Source: Xylocopa sonorina
Taxonomy: Eukaryota; Arthropoda; Insecta; Hymenoptera; Apidae
DNA: 64,000 bases
Reading direction: 5' to 3'
Assembly: GCF_050948175.1 (NCBI RefSeq)
Contig: NW_027490220.1
Coordinates: forward strand, 62,001 to 126,000
Within the stretch, counting starts at the first letter, position 1, and each line of letters starts with the position of its first letter. The position numbers and the translations under genes are program-made. Positions 38,618-49,989 of the stretch are shown here, piece by piece. Under the pieces are notes generated by a model that made no database searches, was not told the origin of the DNA, and saw only the letters and a program-made list of their open reading frames with translations.

Positions 38618-41600
38618 ATTTTCGAGCCGCAGTTAATGTAACTGGAAAAACGAGTGTCCCTACGGTCATCATTAATTCGAAATCGCTAATTAAGCCTGTC
38701 GTTATGATGATAGACACCGGGGCAGAAATAAATGTAATAAAAGAAAACGCGATTAGGAAAAATCTCCAAATAAACCGCGCCGAACGTTTAACAATCACCG
38801 GGATTACCGATGGCACCGTAACCACCTTAGGGACGGTTAAGTTATCCATATTTTCACGCGATATACCTTTTAATATTGTAAGCGCAGATTTTCCTATCAA
38901 AACAGCCGGCATCTTAGGATCAGGCTTCTGCGTGGACGCGGATATTTCGTTTAAAAATAAATTTATCCTTTGGCACGGCAATCGCATACCATTTGCGTCC
39001 CCAAGGGATATAATAGAACATATTACACTTCCTCCGCGAACCAATTCAGGTATACGCGTTCGCGTAATTAACTCGAGCGTCGATGAGGGTATAATCCCCA
39101 GAGTTGAGCTCGCGGAAGGAGTTTATTTCGGCAACGCTATAGTACGCGTCAAAGAAGGATACGCTGTAACACGCATAATAAATGAAACCGACAGCGAAGT
39201 AACGATTCCCATTCCCAAAGTACATGTGGATCCACTTCCCGTATCCAGTCTAATTCCAAATCCTAATCCTACGCTGTATCCTCTATTTTCAAATTCCAAC
39301 GAACAACAAACTCTTCCAGATCAAAAATTACCAAGCGCCGCATCCAATTATACCAAATCCATCAATGCCGAACCTCTAAAAACCACCGTTTTTTTTTCAA
39401 ACAAATATTCAAACCATCGAGTCAATATCAATCACCAAAATATAACAAACAAAACCTTTTCTAAGAACCCCAGAGCTGGGAACCTAAACAAAACTTCGTA
39501 CGCCGATATACTTAAACGAAACCCGAAACCGGAGATAACGCGAAGCGAGTCGAGTGCGTCGCAACCCGAGAGTAGGTTCAACAAAATAATATCCGCCTTA
39601 CGCCTCGATCACCTTAACAAAGAAGAAAAAACAGACATCCTAGATTTAATTTCCAACGCACAAGATCTTTTCCACTTACCCGGCGACAAATTAGGCTTCA
39701 CAAATGTAACTTCACACCGCATACCAACTGTCAATGACCAACCCGTGAACGTTAAACAGTACAGATTCCCTCCGGTTCACAAACAAGAAATCCAGAAACA
39801 GATGGAACAACTTCTAAGCGACGATATAATTAGACCATCGAAATCACCGTATAATTCCCCGCTCTGGGTGGTTCCGAAAAAACCAGATTCTGCAGGGAAC
39901 AAGAGGTGGCGCGTTGTAATCGATTACCGCGCTTTGAACGAAAGATCGGTAGCCGACGCATACCCTCTCCCCTGTATTACGGAAATTCTGGACCAGCTGG
40001 GCAGCTCAAAGTACTTTAGTACGTTTGATCTGGCCAGTGGTTTTCACCAAATACCGATGTCTCCGTCCGACGCCGCGAAAACCGCATTCTCGACACCACA
40101 CGGACATTTCGAGTTCCAACGAATGCCCTTTGGCTTGCGTAACGCCCCAGCCACGTTCCAGAGACTGATGGACAGCGTGCTAACGGGATTGCAAGGGAAC
40201 GAAATGTTCGTGTATCTCGATGATATCGTTATATATGCCAGCTCGTTACAAGAACATAGAAATAAGTTTAATAAACTCGCGGAGCGATTACGGGCCGCAA
40301 ATCTGGTACTGCAACCAGATAAATGCGAGTTTCTGCGTCGGGAGGTTAACTATCTTGGTCATATAATAAGCGAGAAAGGAGTAAAACCAGATCCGAATAA
40401 AGTTCGCGCCGTAAAGGACTTTCCAAGACCACAAAATCCTAAGCAAATTAAACAATTTCTCGGTCTCGCTGGCTACTATCGTCGTTTTATAGCAAATTTC
40501 TCTGCACTCGCAAAACCGTTAACGAATCTTTTGAAGAAAGACGCAAAATTCATTTGGCGCAACGATCACGAGAACGCATTCGTAACTCTTCGTGACATGC
40601 TTTGCGAAGCTCCGATCTTACAATATCCTGATTTTACAAAGCCATTCATAATCACATCCGATGCATCTGCCGACGCAATTGGCGCCGTATTGAGTCAGGG
40701 CCCTATAGGAAAGGATCTTCCAATCGCTTATACATCCAGATTACTAAATAGTGCCGAGAAAAATTACTCCACCATTGAAAAGGAATGTCTGGCGATCATA
40801 TACGCGGTTCACTTCTTTAGGCCTTACATTTACGGGAAAACGTTCAAACTAGTTACCGATCACAGGCCACTAGTTTGGATGAACTCAGTGAAAGACCCAT
40901 CGAGCAGGTTAATTCGTTGGAGACTCAAATTGGCGGAATACGAATACGAAATCATTTACAAACCAGGAAAAGTTAATATGAATGCAGACGCCTTATCTCG
41001 TAATCCTGTAACCGTGCAACCAATTTCCAATTCCACTGATTCTGAAAACGATCTTTTCGACATCCGACGACCCTCCTCACATTCAATTCCAACCGCTCCA
41101 CCGCCAACGCCAGCATCCTCTTCCGAGAGTCTCAATACCCCTTATCCTTCGACGAAACAAGAAAAATCTACTTTACCAACACCATCCACTGAATTACCGA
41201 CCGCCGACACCGACTTACCCGTACGACAACGACACGTATTCGTAACAACTAGAGACTCTATAGCAGCACGACGCGATAATCTAGTTTGTTTTATAACAAA
41301 AGGAGGCCGCCCTTTCGACAGAGGCGCCCTCGAGTTACAAAAATCAGGAAAATTTTTCCAACACAAGGACCATATCACTTTAGCAAGAGCTAAAGTAAAA
41401 TCTGATAACGGTTATTTCCAAATCGCTCTTCCTGTAACTGAACATGAAAGAAAAGCAATCGATAACGAAATTTTACTAGAATCACTAAGATCTCTGTATG
41501 ACGCCGTAACAGAACTTCAAATTCAAACTTTCAGTATTTCGCAAGCTTCAATAGACAAGGTACCTTTCTCTCAAATAAAAAGAATACTTCTAGATCTTTT

Positions 41601-43503
41601 CTACGAAACAAACGTACAAATTACAATTTGTCAAGGCTTGATTCAAATTCCACCACCGGAACGTAGAACAGACATAATTCGCGAAAACCACGACACGCCA
41701 CTCGGAGGCCACAAAGGAATTAACAAAACATATTCTAGAATTCGCGAGTGGCATTTTTGGCCCAATATGAAGACCGAAATACAAGCTTATATCGATAATT
41801 GTGACCAATGCCAGAGACAAAAATTAACGCGATTAAAGACACGACAACCATTGACACTGACGGACACTCCCGGCACCGCTTTTGAAAAGATATCCATGGA
41901 CGTGATGGGTCCCTTACCTCCAACACCAGACGGCTTTACTAACATTCTCACTATACAATGTCTACTAACAAAATATTCCTTAGCCATTCCTTTAAAACGC
42001 ACAACAGCGGTAGATATCGCCGACGCATTCATCACACATTTCATTTGCCAATTCGGATGTCCTAAGGGAATCCTTACGGACCAAGGGTCAAATTTTATTA
42101 ACTCACTCATGAAAACAATAGCAAAAAGATTTAAAATCCAACAGTTCAAAACCACAGCTTTCCACCCTCAAACTAATGGCTCTGTAGAACGGTCTCATCA
42201 TGTACTCGCGGAATATTTGAAACAGTTTATCGGCAATCGTAATAATTGGGAAAAATGGCTCCCATTTGCAATGTTTTCGTATAATACGAGCACACACGAA
42301 GGCACACGCTACACACCGTACGAGCTCGTATATGGTAAAATCGCCAGGCCTCCTTCAGCAATTCCTTTTCAAGATACGTCCGAGAACGAATCTTACGCCA
42401 ATTATCTTGACGAACTAAGCGATAGGATCCGAACTTCGCAGGAACTCGCTAAAAAGAACTTAGATGGAGCTAAAGTCCGAGCTAAGCATTATTACGACAA
42501 AAAACTGAATGTACAGAATTTCCAAGCAGGCCAATGGGTATATTTGCTACGAGAGCCATTGAAGCACAAGTTTCAATCTCAATACACCGGGCCATATAAA
42601 ATCTTGGAAATTCTAGATAATAACAATGCCAAAATTAACGTTAAGGGTAGACATAAGATAGTACACACCAATAAGTTAAAACTTTGTAAACGGCTGCAAG
42701 CGAGAACTGTGAGAGCGAACGTATGCACGTATGACAGATCCAGTGACAGTGTTCAGTGCACCGCTAATCTAAAAACTGAAAATCACGACGAACTATGTGT
42801 AAAAGCAAAACCCAAAGACGCATTTAAAAGTGTGACTAGTGCCAGCAGTGTAGCAACACGGGAAAAGGCCAGAACACCAGCAGCGCAGCATCCGCAGCAT
42901 CCGCAGCATCCACAGCATACGCAGAGGCCGCAGAGCGCACATCATCCGCAGCGCACGCAGAATCCGAAGAACCAACAAAATACGCTGAATCCGCTGAATC
43001 CACAGAAGATGCAGAATCCGCTGAAACCGCAGAATCCACAGCATCCGCAGCATCCGCGGAATCCAATGCATTCGCATCAACAAGGACGAGAACAGGACGA
43101 GAACCACGGAAAAGGAGTAATCCATCCGCAGTTGTCCGCTCAGACAAACACAGTCCAGAGATTTCGGCATTGCCGAAATTCTTTTTCAATGGGGGGAGGT
43201 GTGACGTCAGGCGTAGCGCCTGCCACCCATCAGCCTCCTCACCGCCCCCAGCATCAACCCCTGCACGGAGGCAACCTGCCGTACACGCCTGCAGATTCAG
43301 CAACCAGCAGCGTTCGCGCGCGCACAGGTGCACGCGCTCACACGCACGTAGGAATACCTCTTTCTCGCTCGCACCTACGAGCATCCCCGCCTCCCTCGCA
43401 TCGAGGACTCCGTCCAGAGGGAAGAAGTCGCAGCCCGTCACCGGAATGGGGACTGTTCCAGTTTAGGGAACCAACATTGCCAGACCCTGTATACTATTTT
43501 TAA
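38524..43503 (+). CDS. pol: Pol polyprotein: protease, reverse transcriptase, RNase H, integrase
   Basis: Pol lies in the -1 frame relative to gag and is probably made as a Gag-Pol fusion; the in-frame ATG at 38704 is internal, and residues here are counted from it (1599). Protease: DTGAE at 4-8 and ILGSGF near 79. RT about 340-530: catalytic D442 in FDLASG and D506/D507 in YLDD. RNase H about 620-760: D653 in TSDAS, then KEC and TDHRPL. Integrase about 980-1320: zinc-binding H996, H1003, C1033, C1036; DD35E core D1066, D1126, E1162; GPY module at 1296-1298. All key residues are present and no stop interrupts the frame. Residues about 1395-1460 are a Gln/His/Pro/Asn-rich repeat tail. The frame then runs through the PPT and about 100 residues into the 3' LTR before TAA at 43501-43503. 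The tail and LTR-coded end are unusual additions. Confidence 0.93.
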   Translation, partial: RERPPNPPRDGTRGRIEPSCSRTTGRNRGDVNFRAAVNVTGKTSVPTVIINSKSLIKPVVMMIDTGAEINVIKENAIRKNLQINRAERLTITGITDGTVTTLGTVKLSIFSRDIPFNIVSADFPIKTAGILGSGFCVDADISFKNKFILWHGNRIPFASPRDIIEHITLPPRTNSGIRVRVINSSVDEGIIPRVELAEGVYFGNAIVRVKEGYAVTRIINETDSEVTIPIPKVHVDPLPVSSLIPNPNPTLYPLFSNSNEQQTLPDQKLPSAASNYTKSINAEPLKTTVFFSNKYSNHRVNINHQNITNKTFSKNPRAGNLNKTSYADILKRNPKPEITRSESSASQPESRFNKIISALRLDHLNKEEKTDILDLISNAQDLFHLPGDKLGFTNVTSHRIPTVNDQPVNVKQYRFPPVHKQEIQKQMEQLLSDDIIRPSKSPYNSPLWVVPKKPDSAGNKRWRVVIDYRALNERSVADAYPLPCITEILDQLGSSKYFSTFDLASGFHQIPMSPSDAAKTAFSTPHGHFEFQRMPFGLRNAPATFQRLMDSVLTGLQGNEMFVYLDDIVIYASSLQEHRNKFNKLAERLRAANLVLQPDKCEFLRREVNYLGHIISEKGVKPDPNKVRAVKDFPRPQNPKQIKQFLGLAGYYRRFIANFSALAKPLTNLLKKDAKFIWRNDHENAFVTLRDMLCEAPILQYPDFTKPFIITSDASADAIGAVLSQGPIGKDLPIAYTSRLLNSAEKNYSTIEKECLAIIYAVHFFRPYIYGKTFKLVTDHRPLVWMNSVKDPSSRLIRWRLKLAEYEYEIIYKPGKVNMNADALSRNPVTVQPISNSTDSENDLFDIRRPSSHSIPTAPPPTPASSSESLNTPYPSTKQEKSTLPTPSTELPTADTDLPVRQRHVFVTTRDSIAARRDNLVCFITKGGRPFDRGALELQKSGKFFQHKDHITLARAKVKSDNGYFQIALPVTEHERKAIDNEILLESLRSLYDAVTELQIQTFSISQASIDKVPFSQIKRILLDLFYETNVQITICQGLIQIPPPERRTDIIRENHDTPLGGHKGINKTYSRIREWHFWPNMKTEIQAYIDNCDQCQRQKLTRLKTRQPLTLTDTPGTAFEKISMDVMGPLPPTPDGFTNILTIQCLLTKYSLAIPLKRTTAVDIADAFITHFICQFGCPKGILTDQGSNFINSLMKTIAKRFKIQQFKTTAFHPQTNGSVERSHHVLAEYLKQFIGNRNNWEKWLPFAMFSYNTSTHEGTRYTPYELVYGKIARPPSAIPFQDTSENESYANYLDELSDRIRTSQELAKKNLDGAKVRAKHYYDKKLNVQNFQAGQWVYLLREPLKHKFQSQYTGPYKILEILDNNNAKINVKGRHKIVHTNKLKLCKRLQARTVRANVCTYDRSSDSVQCTANLKTENHDELCVKAKPKDAFKSVTSASSVATREKARTPAAQHPQHPQHPQHTQRPQSAHHPQRTQNPKNQQNTLNPLNPQKMQNPLKPQNPQHPQHPRNPMHSHQQGREQDENHGKGVIHPQLSAQTNTVQRFRHCRNSFSMGGGVTSGVAPATHQPPHRPQHQPLHGGNLPYTPADSATSSVRARTGARAHTHVGIPLSRSHLRASPPPSHRGLRPEGRSRSPSPEWGLFQFREPTLPDPVYYF
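42885..43080 (+). repeat. Degenerate 9-bp minisatellite coding the Q/H/P/N-rich Pol tail
   Basis: Short units close to cagcatccg and cagaatccg recur in frame across this stretch, giving runs of Gln-His-Pro and Gln-Asn-Pro in the Pol C-terminus after the GPY module. The first units (from about 42886) are nearly perfect; later ones drift, with Leu, Lys and Arg substitutions. On the opposite strand it yields long Ser/Ala/Asp-rich open frames that are only shadows. It probably arose by replication slippage. Confidence 0.8.
43161..43179 (+). other. Near-perfect 19-bp dyad just upstream of the PPT
   Basis: ATTTCGGCATTGCCGAAAT is a 9-bp inverted repeat around a single central base, ending 11 bp before the polypurine tract. 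It may form a hairpin in RNA that aids plus-strand priming or termination, or it may be chance; it also lies within the pol frame. Confidence 0.6.
43191..43199 (+). promoter_or_regulatory. Polypurine tract for plus-strand priming
   Basis: GGGGGGAGG directly abuts the 3' LTR start (TGTGACG at 43200), the required position for the plus-strand primer left by RNase H. It is preceded by a T-rich stretch (ctttttcaat). It is read as Gly codons in the pol frame that continues into the LTR. Confidence 0.9.
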
Positions 43504-44732
43504 CTCATATATTACATCTATGTACATGTATTATAATCCTAAATCTAAGTACTCATGACACATATTGTAACACACCACAACACACACGTAATTCTAAGTC
43601 CGTAGGTATATGATTATATGTTAAGACGCGCCTGCGCCAACGACACGCGCAGCTAGCCCCACCACGAGCCGCGAGTCCCCACTCGCTGGACCACGCGCTC
43701 CCCACTACGAGCGCCCGCGACCGAAGCGCCTCGCGAACCGAGGAGGTCCGAGACGCGACTCCAGAGAGTCAGTCTACTTCGAGATTCCAGTCCGAGGAGT
43801 CGAATCCTCCAGTACCATTTCTTATACTCGAGCCATTAGCCGCCTCAATGTGGGGTCTAGGCTACGCGCTAGTATTTCTATTTCCTTAGTTCTAACTTAG
43901 AATAATTTCAACTTTGTATAATTTTAACTTAGAATATATTCCATTTATTTTACTACATCTAGTTTTTGAGTTTAATACCATATCTACTAATTCCTATATC
44001 TACTAAATCAAATGCCACTTCTCGCGCTTAATACAAACAGTAACAACGAATTCTTCCACGTGTCTCTTCCATACAACTGGGTAGCTTCCCATCACCTCGA
44101 AGGAGTATAGAACTCAGCTTTGCAGAGTTGCGATAGAGCGGACCGCCGCTTATCCTTCCGAGCATTGTCTGTTAGTACAGAAAACTCTGGGTGAATGGGG
44201 CGTGATTCCGGTTCGCGAAGAACACGACGCGCGGGTAGGAAGAATTTCCTTCGCTCACTTGTGCGTGGATACTTCGGTAACGTATCCCGGATCCCCGTGT
44301 ACCAGCAACCTGTCTCCGCACCTACTCAGCAGCATCTCTCCGAAGTCTCCAGCAACGCCGAGTCTCCTGTTTCCGCAGCCGAGGTTGCTGCGATATCTAC
44401 AGTCTCCACCGAATCCGCTTCGCATCCGAGTCGCAGTTTCCCGCTTCGCTGGAAGCTCATTCAATTATCAACCTCAATCAACAGGCCAGCACCTACGTCG
44501 ATACCAATCAACGATCCACGGCGAGAATTTTACCAACGTATCGAGATCGAAATCAGCAAAGGTAATATTTCCAACTCCTAATATCCGCGAATCGCGAGTG
44601 TTTTGTCCGTGTCGCGTTAGCTGAAATAGTCGAACCCGGTCGTAACGCGTTTCCGCGGACCGAATTTCGAACAAATAGGCTAGTGTCGTGAAGCCTCCGG
44701 ATAAACGAAAAGTTATTTCGCCGGACGTGACA
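43200..44732 (+). repeat. 3' LTR (1533 bp)
   Basis: Copy of 35680-37212 with the same ends and, in my reading, no difference. Its first 304 nt also encode the end of pol. Its own predicted initiator falls at 43769-43774 with the DPE at 43798-43802, so it could start transcripts running out of the element into the right satellite arm. The LTR copy of the 128-codon ORF is at 44195-44581. Confidence 0.96.
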
Positions 44733-44740
44733 CTATTTCC
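44728..44740. other. Right junction between 3' LTR and inverted satellite
   Basis: The LTR ends GACGTGACA at 44732, followed at once by ctatttcctagcgagg, which is satellite in the orientation opposite to the left arm. Reverse-complemented, this edge ends ...cctcgctaggaaatag, 11 bp past the monomer position at which the left arm stops. No target-site duplication is visible. Confidence 0.88.
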
Positions 44741-46093
44741 TAGCGAGGAAGTATCGCATTTACATTCATTTGAAGTGTAGACGAGGAATACATAACACTT
44801 CGCAATGAATATTATATCTTATCATGAAACATAGATATGAGATGCAATATTTCGTTCTATGAAGCATTTGAACTGTATTGCTTCGATACGTAGAAATCTG
44901 CAAACGCTATTTCCTTGCAAGGAAGTGTCGCATTTACATTCATTTGAAGTGTAGACGAGGAATACATGATATTTCGCAAATCATATTATATCTTACCATG
45001 AAACATAGAAATGAGATGCGATATCGCGTTTTAAGAAGCATTAGAAAGCTATTGCTTCGATACGTAGACATCTGCAAACGCTATTTCCTTGCAAGGAAGT
45101 GTCGCATCTACATTCATTTGAAGTGTAGACGAGGAATACGTGACACTTCGCAAATCACATTATATCTTACCATAAAACATTGAAATGAGATGCGATATCG
45201 CGTTTTAAGAAGCATTAGAACACTGTTGCTACGATATGTAGACATTTGCAAACGCTATTTCCTAGCAAAGAAGTGTCGCATTTACATTCATTTGAAGTGT
45301 AGACGAGGAATACATAACACTTCGCAAATCATGTTATATCTTACCTTGAAACATAGAAATGAGATGCGATATCGCGTTTTAAGAAGCATTAGAAAGCTAT
45401 TGCTACGATACGTAGACATCTGCAAACGCTATTTCCTTGCTAGGAAGTGTCGCATTTACATTCATTTGAAATGTAGACGAGGAATACGTGACACTTCGCA
45501 AATCATATTATATCTTACCATGAAACATAGAAATGAGATGCGATATCGCGTTTTAAGAAGCATTAGAAAGCTATTGCTAACGATACGTAGACATCTGCAA
45601 ACGCTATTTCCTAGCGAGGAAGTATCGCAATCACATTCATTTGAAGTGTAGACGAGGAATACATAACACTTCGCAAATCATGTTATATCTTACCATAAAA
45701 CATAGAAATGAGATGCGATATCGCGTTTTAAGAAGCACTAGAAAGCTATTGCTACGATACGTAGACATCTGCAAACGCTATTTCCTAGCAAGGAAGTGTC
45801 GCATTTACATTCATTTGAAGTGTAGGCTAGGAATACATAACACTTCGCAAATCATATTATATCTTACCATGAAACACAGAAATGAGATGCGATATCGCGT
45901 TTTAAGAAGCGTTAGAACTCTATTGCTACGATACGTAGACATCTGCAAACGCTGTTTCCTAGCGAGGAAGTGTCGCATTCACATTCATTTGAAGTGTAGA
46001 CGAGGAATACATGATACTTCGCAAAACATATTATATCTTACCATGAAACATAGAAATGAGATGCAATATCTCGTTTTAAGAAGCATTTGAACT

Positions 46094-49000
46094 CTATTGC
46101 TTCGATACGTAGACATCTGCAAATGCTATTTCCTTGCAAGGAAGTGTCGCATTTACATTCATTTGAAGTGTAGACGAGGAATACATGATACTTCGCAAAT
46201 CATATTATATCTTACCATGAAACATAGAAATGAGATGCGATATCGCGTTTTAAGCAGCATTAGAACAATATTGCTACGATAGATAGACATTCGCAAACGC
46301 TATTTCCTTGCAAGGAAGTGTCGCATTTACATTCATTTGATTCGTAGACGAGGAATGCATAACACTTCGCAATGAATATTATATCTTACCATGAAACATA
46401 GAAATGAGATGCGATATCGCGTTTTAAGGAGCATTAGAAAGCTATTGCTACGATACGTAGACATCTGCAAACGCTATTTCCTAGCGAGGAAGTATCGCAT
46501 TTACATTCATTTGAAGTGTAGACGAGGAATACATAACACTTCGCAAATCATGTTATATCTTACCATGACACATAGAAATGAGATGCGATATCGCGTTTTA
46601 AGAATCATATGAACTCCATTGCTACGATACGTAGACTTCTGCAAACGCTATTTCCTTGCAAGGAAGTGTCGCATTTACATTCATTTGAATCGTAGACGAG
46701 GAATGCATATCACTTCGCAATGAATATTATATCTTATAAGGAAACATAGATATGAGATGCAATATCTCGTTTTAAGAAGCATTTGAACTCTATTGCTTCG
46801 ATACGTAGACATCTGCAAACGCTATTTCCTAGCAAGGAAGTGTCGCATTTACATTCATTTGAAGTGTAGGCGAGGAATACATAACACTTCGCAAATCATA
46901 TTATATCTTACCATGAAACACAGAAATGAGATGCGATATCGCGTTTTAAGAAGCGTTAGAACTCTATTGCTACGATACGTAGACATCTGCAAACGCTGTT
47001 TCCTAGCGAGGAAGTGTCGCATTCACATTCATTTGAAGTGTAGACGAGGAATACATGATACTTCGCAAAACATTATATCTTACCATGAAACATAGAAATG
47101 AGATGCAATATCTCGTTTTAAGAAGCATTTGAACTCTATTGCTACGGTACGTAGACACTTGCAAACGCTATTTCCTAGCAAAGAAGTGTCGCATTTACAT
47201 TCATTTGAAGTGTAGGCGAGGAATACATAACACTTCGCAAATCATGTTATATCTTACCATGAAACATAGAAATGAGATGCGATATCGCGTTTTAAGAATC
47301 ATATGAACTCTATTGCTACGATACGTAGACCTCTGCAATCGCTATTTCCTAGCGAGGAAGTATCGCATTTACATTCATTTGAAGTGTAGACGAGGAATAC
47401 ATAACACTTCGCAAATCATGTTATATCTTACCATGAAACATAGAAATGAGATGCGATATCGCGTTTTAAGAATCATATGAACTCTATTGCTACGATACGT
47501 AGACCTCTGCAGTCGCTATTTCCTAGCAAGGAAGTGTCGCATTTACATTCATTTGAATCGTAGACGAGGAATGCATAACACTTCGTAATGAATATTATAT
47601 CTTACCATGAAACATAGAAATGAGATTCGATATCGCGTTTTAAGAAGCATTAGAAAGCTATTGCTTCGATACGTAGACATCTGCAAATGCTATTTCCTTG
47701 CAAGGAAGTGTCGCATTTACATTCATTTGAAGTGTAGACGAGGAATACATGATACTTCGCAAATCATATTATATCTTACCATGAAACATAGAAATGAGAT
47801 GCGATATCGCGTTTTAAGCAGCATTAGAACAATATTGCTACGATAGATAGACATTCGCAAACGCTATTTCCTTGCAAGGAAGTGTCGCATTTACATTCAT
47901 TTGATTCGTAGACGAGGAATGCATAACACTTCGCAATGAATATTATATCTTACCATGAAACATAGAAATGAGATGCGATATCGCGTTTTAAGGAGCATTA
48001 GAAAGCTATTGCTACGATACGTAGACATCTGCAAACGCTATTTCCTAGCGAGGAAGTATCGCATTTACATTCATTTGAAGTGTAGACGAGGAATACATAA
48101 CACTTCGCAAATCATGTTATATCTTACCATGACACATAGAAATGAGATGCGATATCGCGTTTTAAGAATCATATGAACTCCATTGCTACGATACGTAGAC
48201 TTCTGCAAACGCTATTTCCTTGCAAGGAAGTGTCGCATTTACATTCATTTGAATCGTAGACGAGGAATGCATATCACTTCGCAATGAATATTATATCTTA
48301 TAAGGAAACATAGATATGAGATGCAATATCTCGTTTTAAGAAGCATTTGTACTCTATTGCTTCGATACGTAGACATCTGCAAACGCTATTTCCTAGCAAG
48401 GAAGTGTCGCATTTACATTCATTTGAAGTGTAGGCGAGGAATACATAACACTTCGCAAATCATATTATATCTTACCATGAAACACAGAAATGAGATGCGA
48501 TATCGCGTTTTAAGAAGCGTTAGAACTCTATTGCTACGATACGTAGACATCTGCAAACGCTGTTTCCTAGCGAGGAAGTGTCGCATTCACATTCATTTGA
48601 AGTGTAGACGAGGAATACATGATACTTCGCAAAACATTATATCTTACCATGAAACATAGAAATGAGATGCAATATCTCGTTTTAAGAAGCATTTGAACTC
48701 TATTGCTACGGTACGTAGACACTTGCAAACGCTATTTCCTAGCAAAGAAGTGTCGCATTTACATTCATTTGAAGTGTAGGCGAGGAATACATAACACTTC
48801 GCAAATCATGTTATATCTTACCATGAAACATAGAAATGAGATGCGATATCGCGTTTTAAGAATCATATGAACTCTATTGCTACGATACGTAGACCTCTGC
48901 AATCGCTATTTCCTAGCGAGGAAGTATCGCATTTACATTCATTTGAAGTGTAGACGAGGAATACATAACACTTCGCAAATCATGTTATATCTTACCATGA

Positions 49001-49221
49001 AACATAGAAATGAGATGCGATATCGCGTTTTAAGAATCATATGAACTCTATTGCTACGATACGTAGACCTCTGCAGTCGCTATTTCCTAGCAAGGAAGTG
49101 TCGCATTTACATTCATTTGAATCGTAGACGAGGAATGCATAACACTTCGTAATGAATATTATATCTTACCATGAAACATAGAAATGAGATTCGATATCGC
49201 GTTTTAAGAAGCATTAGAAAG
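46094..49221 (+). repeat. Higher-order repeat, 9 monomers (1564 bp), two copies
   Basis: Copies at about 46094-47657 and 47658-49221. Private markers recur 1564 bp apart: catctgcaaatgctatttcc (46115, 47679), catgacacatagaaatg (46564, 48128) and cttataaggaaacatag. The unit is 2 bp short of 9 x 174 because one monomer reads gcaaaacattatatc instead of gcaaaacatattatatc. Confidence 0.88.
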
Positions 49222-49989
49222 CTATTGCTACGATACGTAGACATCTGCAAACGCTATTTTCTAGCGAGGAAGTATCGCATTCACAATCATTTGAAGTGTA
49301 GACGAGCAATACATGACACTTCGCAAATCATGTTATATCTTACCATGAACCATAGAAATGAGATGCGATATCGCGTTTTAAGAATCATATGAACTCTATT
49401 TCTACGATACGTAGACATCTGCAGACGCTATTTCCTAGCAAGGAAGTGTCGCACTTACATTCATTTGAAGTGTAGACGAGGAATACATAACACATCGCAA
49501 ATCATATTACATCTTACCATGAAACATAGAAATGAGGTGCGATATCGCGTTTTAAGAAGCATTAGAACACTATTGATACGATACCTAGACATCTGCAGAC
49601 GCTATTTCCTAGCAAGGATGTGTCGCATTTACATTCATTTGAAGATTAGACGAGGAACACATGACGCTTCGCAAATCATATTACATCTTACCATGAAACA
49701 TAGAAATGAGATGCGATATCGCGTTTTAAGAAACATTAGAAATCTATTGCTACGATACGTAGACATCTGCAAACGCTATTTCCTAGCGAGGAAGTGTCGC
49801 ATTCACATTCATTTGAAGTGTAGACGAGGAATACATAACACTTCGCAAATCATATTATATCTTACCATGAAACATAGAAATGAGATGCAATATCGCGTTT
49901 TAAGTATCATAAGAACTCTATTGCTACGATACGTAGACATTTGCAAACGCTATTTCCTTGCAAGGAAGTGTCGCATTTACATTCATTTG

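Larger units (their letters stand above)
35680..44732 (+). mobile_element. Full-length Ty3/gypsy LTR retrotransposon
   Basis: A 9053-bp element with two 1533-bp direct LTRs around a 5987-bp internal region. Order: 5' LTR, PBS, gag, -1 frameshift, pol in the order protease, RT, RNase H, integrase (the Ty3/gypsy order, opposite to Ty1/copia), PPT, 3' LTR. The LTRs look identical in side-by-side reading and both reading frames are open, so insertion was recent and the element may be autonomous. No env-like ORF lies after pol, and there is no chromodomain. The integrase spacer, knuckles and GPY module resemble insect Mdg1/412-like and Mdg3-like families; placing it in one clade needs a tree. Its base composition, rich in CpG, is unlike the AT-rich satellite around it. 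The surrounding satellite has opposite orientation on the two sides. Confidence 0.96.

Noticed and set aside
42700..43199. Possible env gene after integrase
   Set aside because: The region stays in the pol frame and is low complexity, with no signal peptide, transmembrane segment or cleavage site.
42836..43441. 201-codon Ser/Ala/Asp-rich frame on the minus strand at the end of pol
   Set aside because: It is the complement of the 9-bp repeat that codes the Q/H/P tail; there are no features of its own.
44733..45700. The right arm as an exact mirror of the left arm (recent giant palindrome)
   Set aside because: The first right-arm monomers carry different variants from the last left-arm monomers, so the arms are not a fresh mirror copy.
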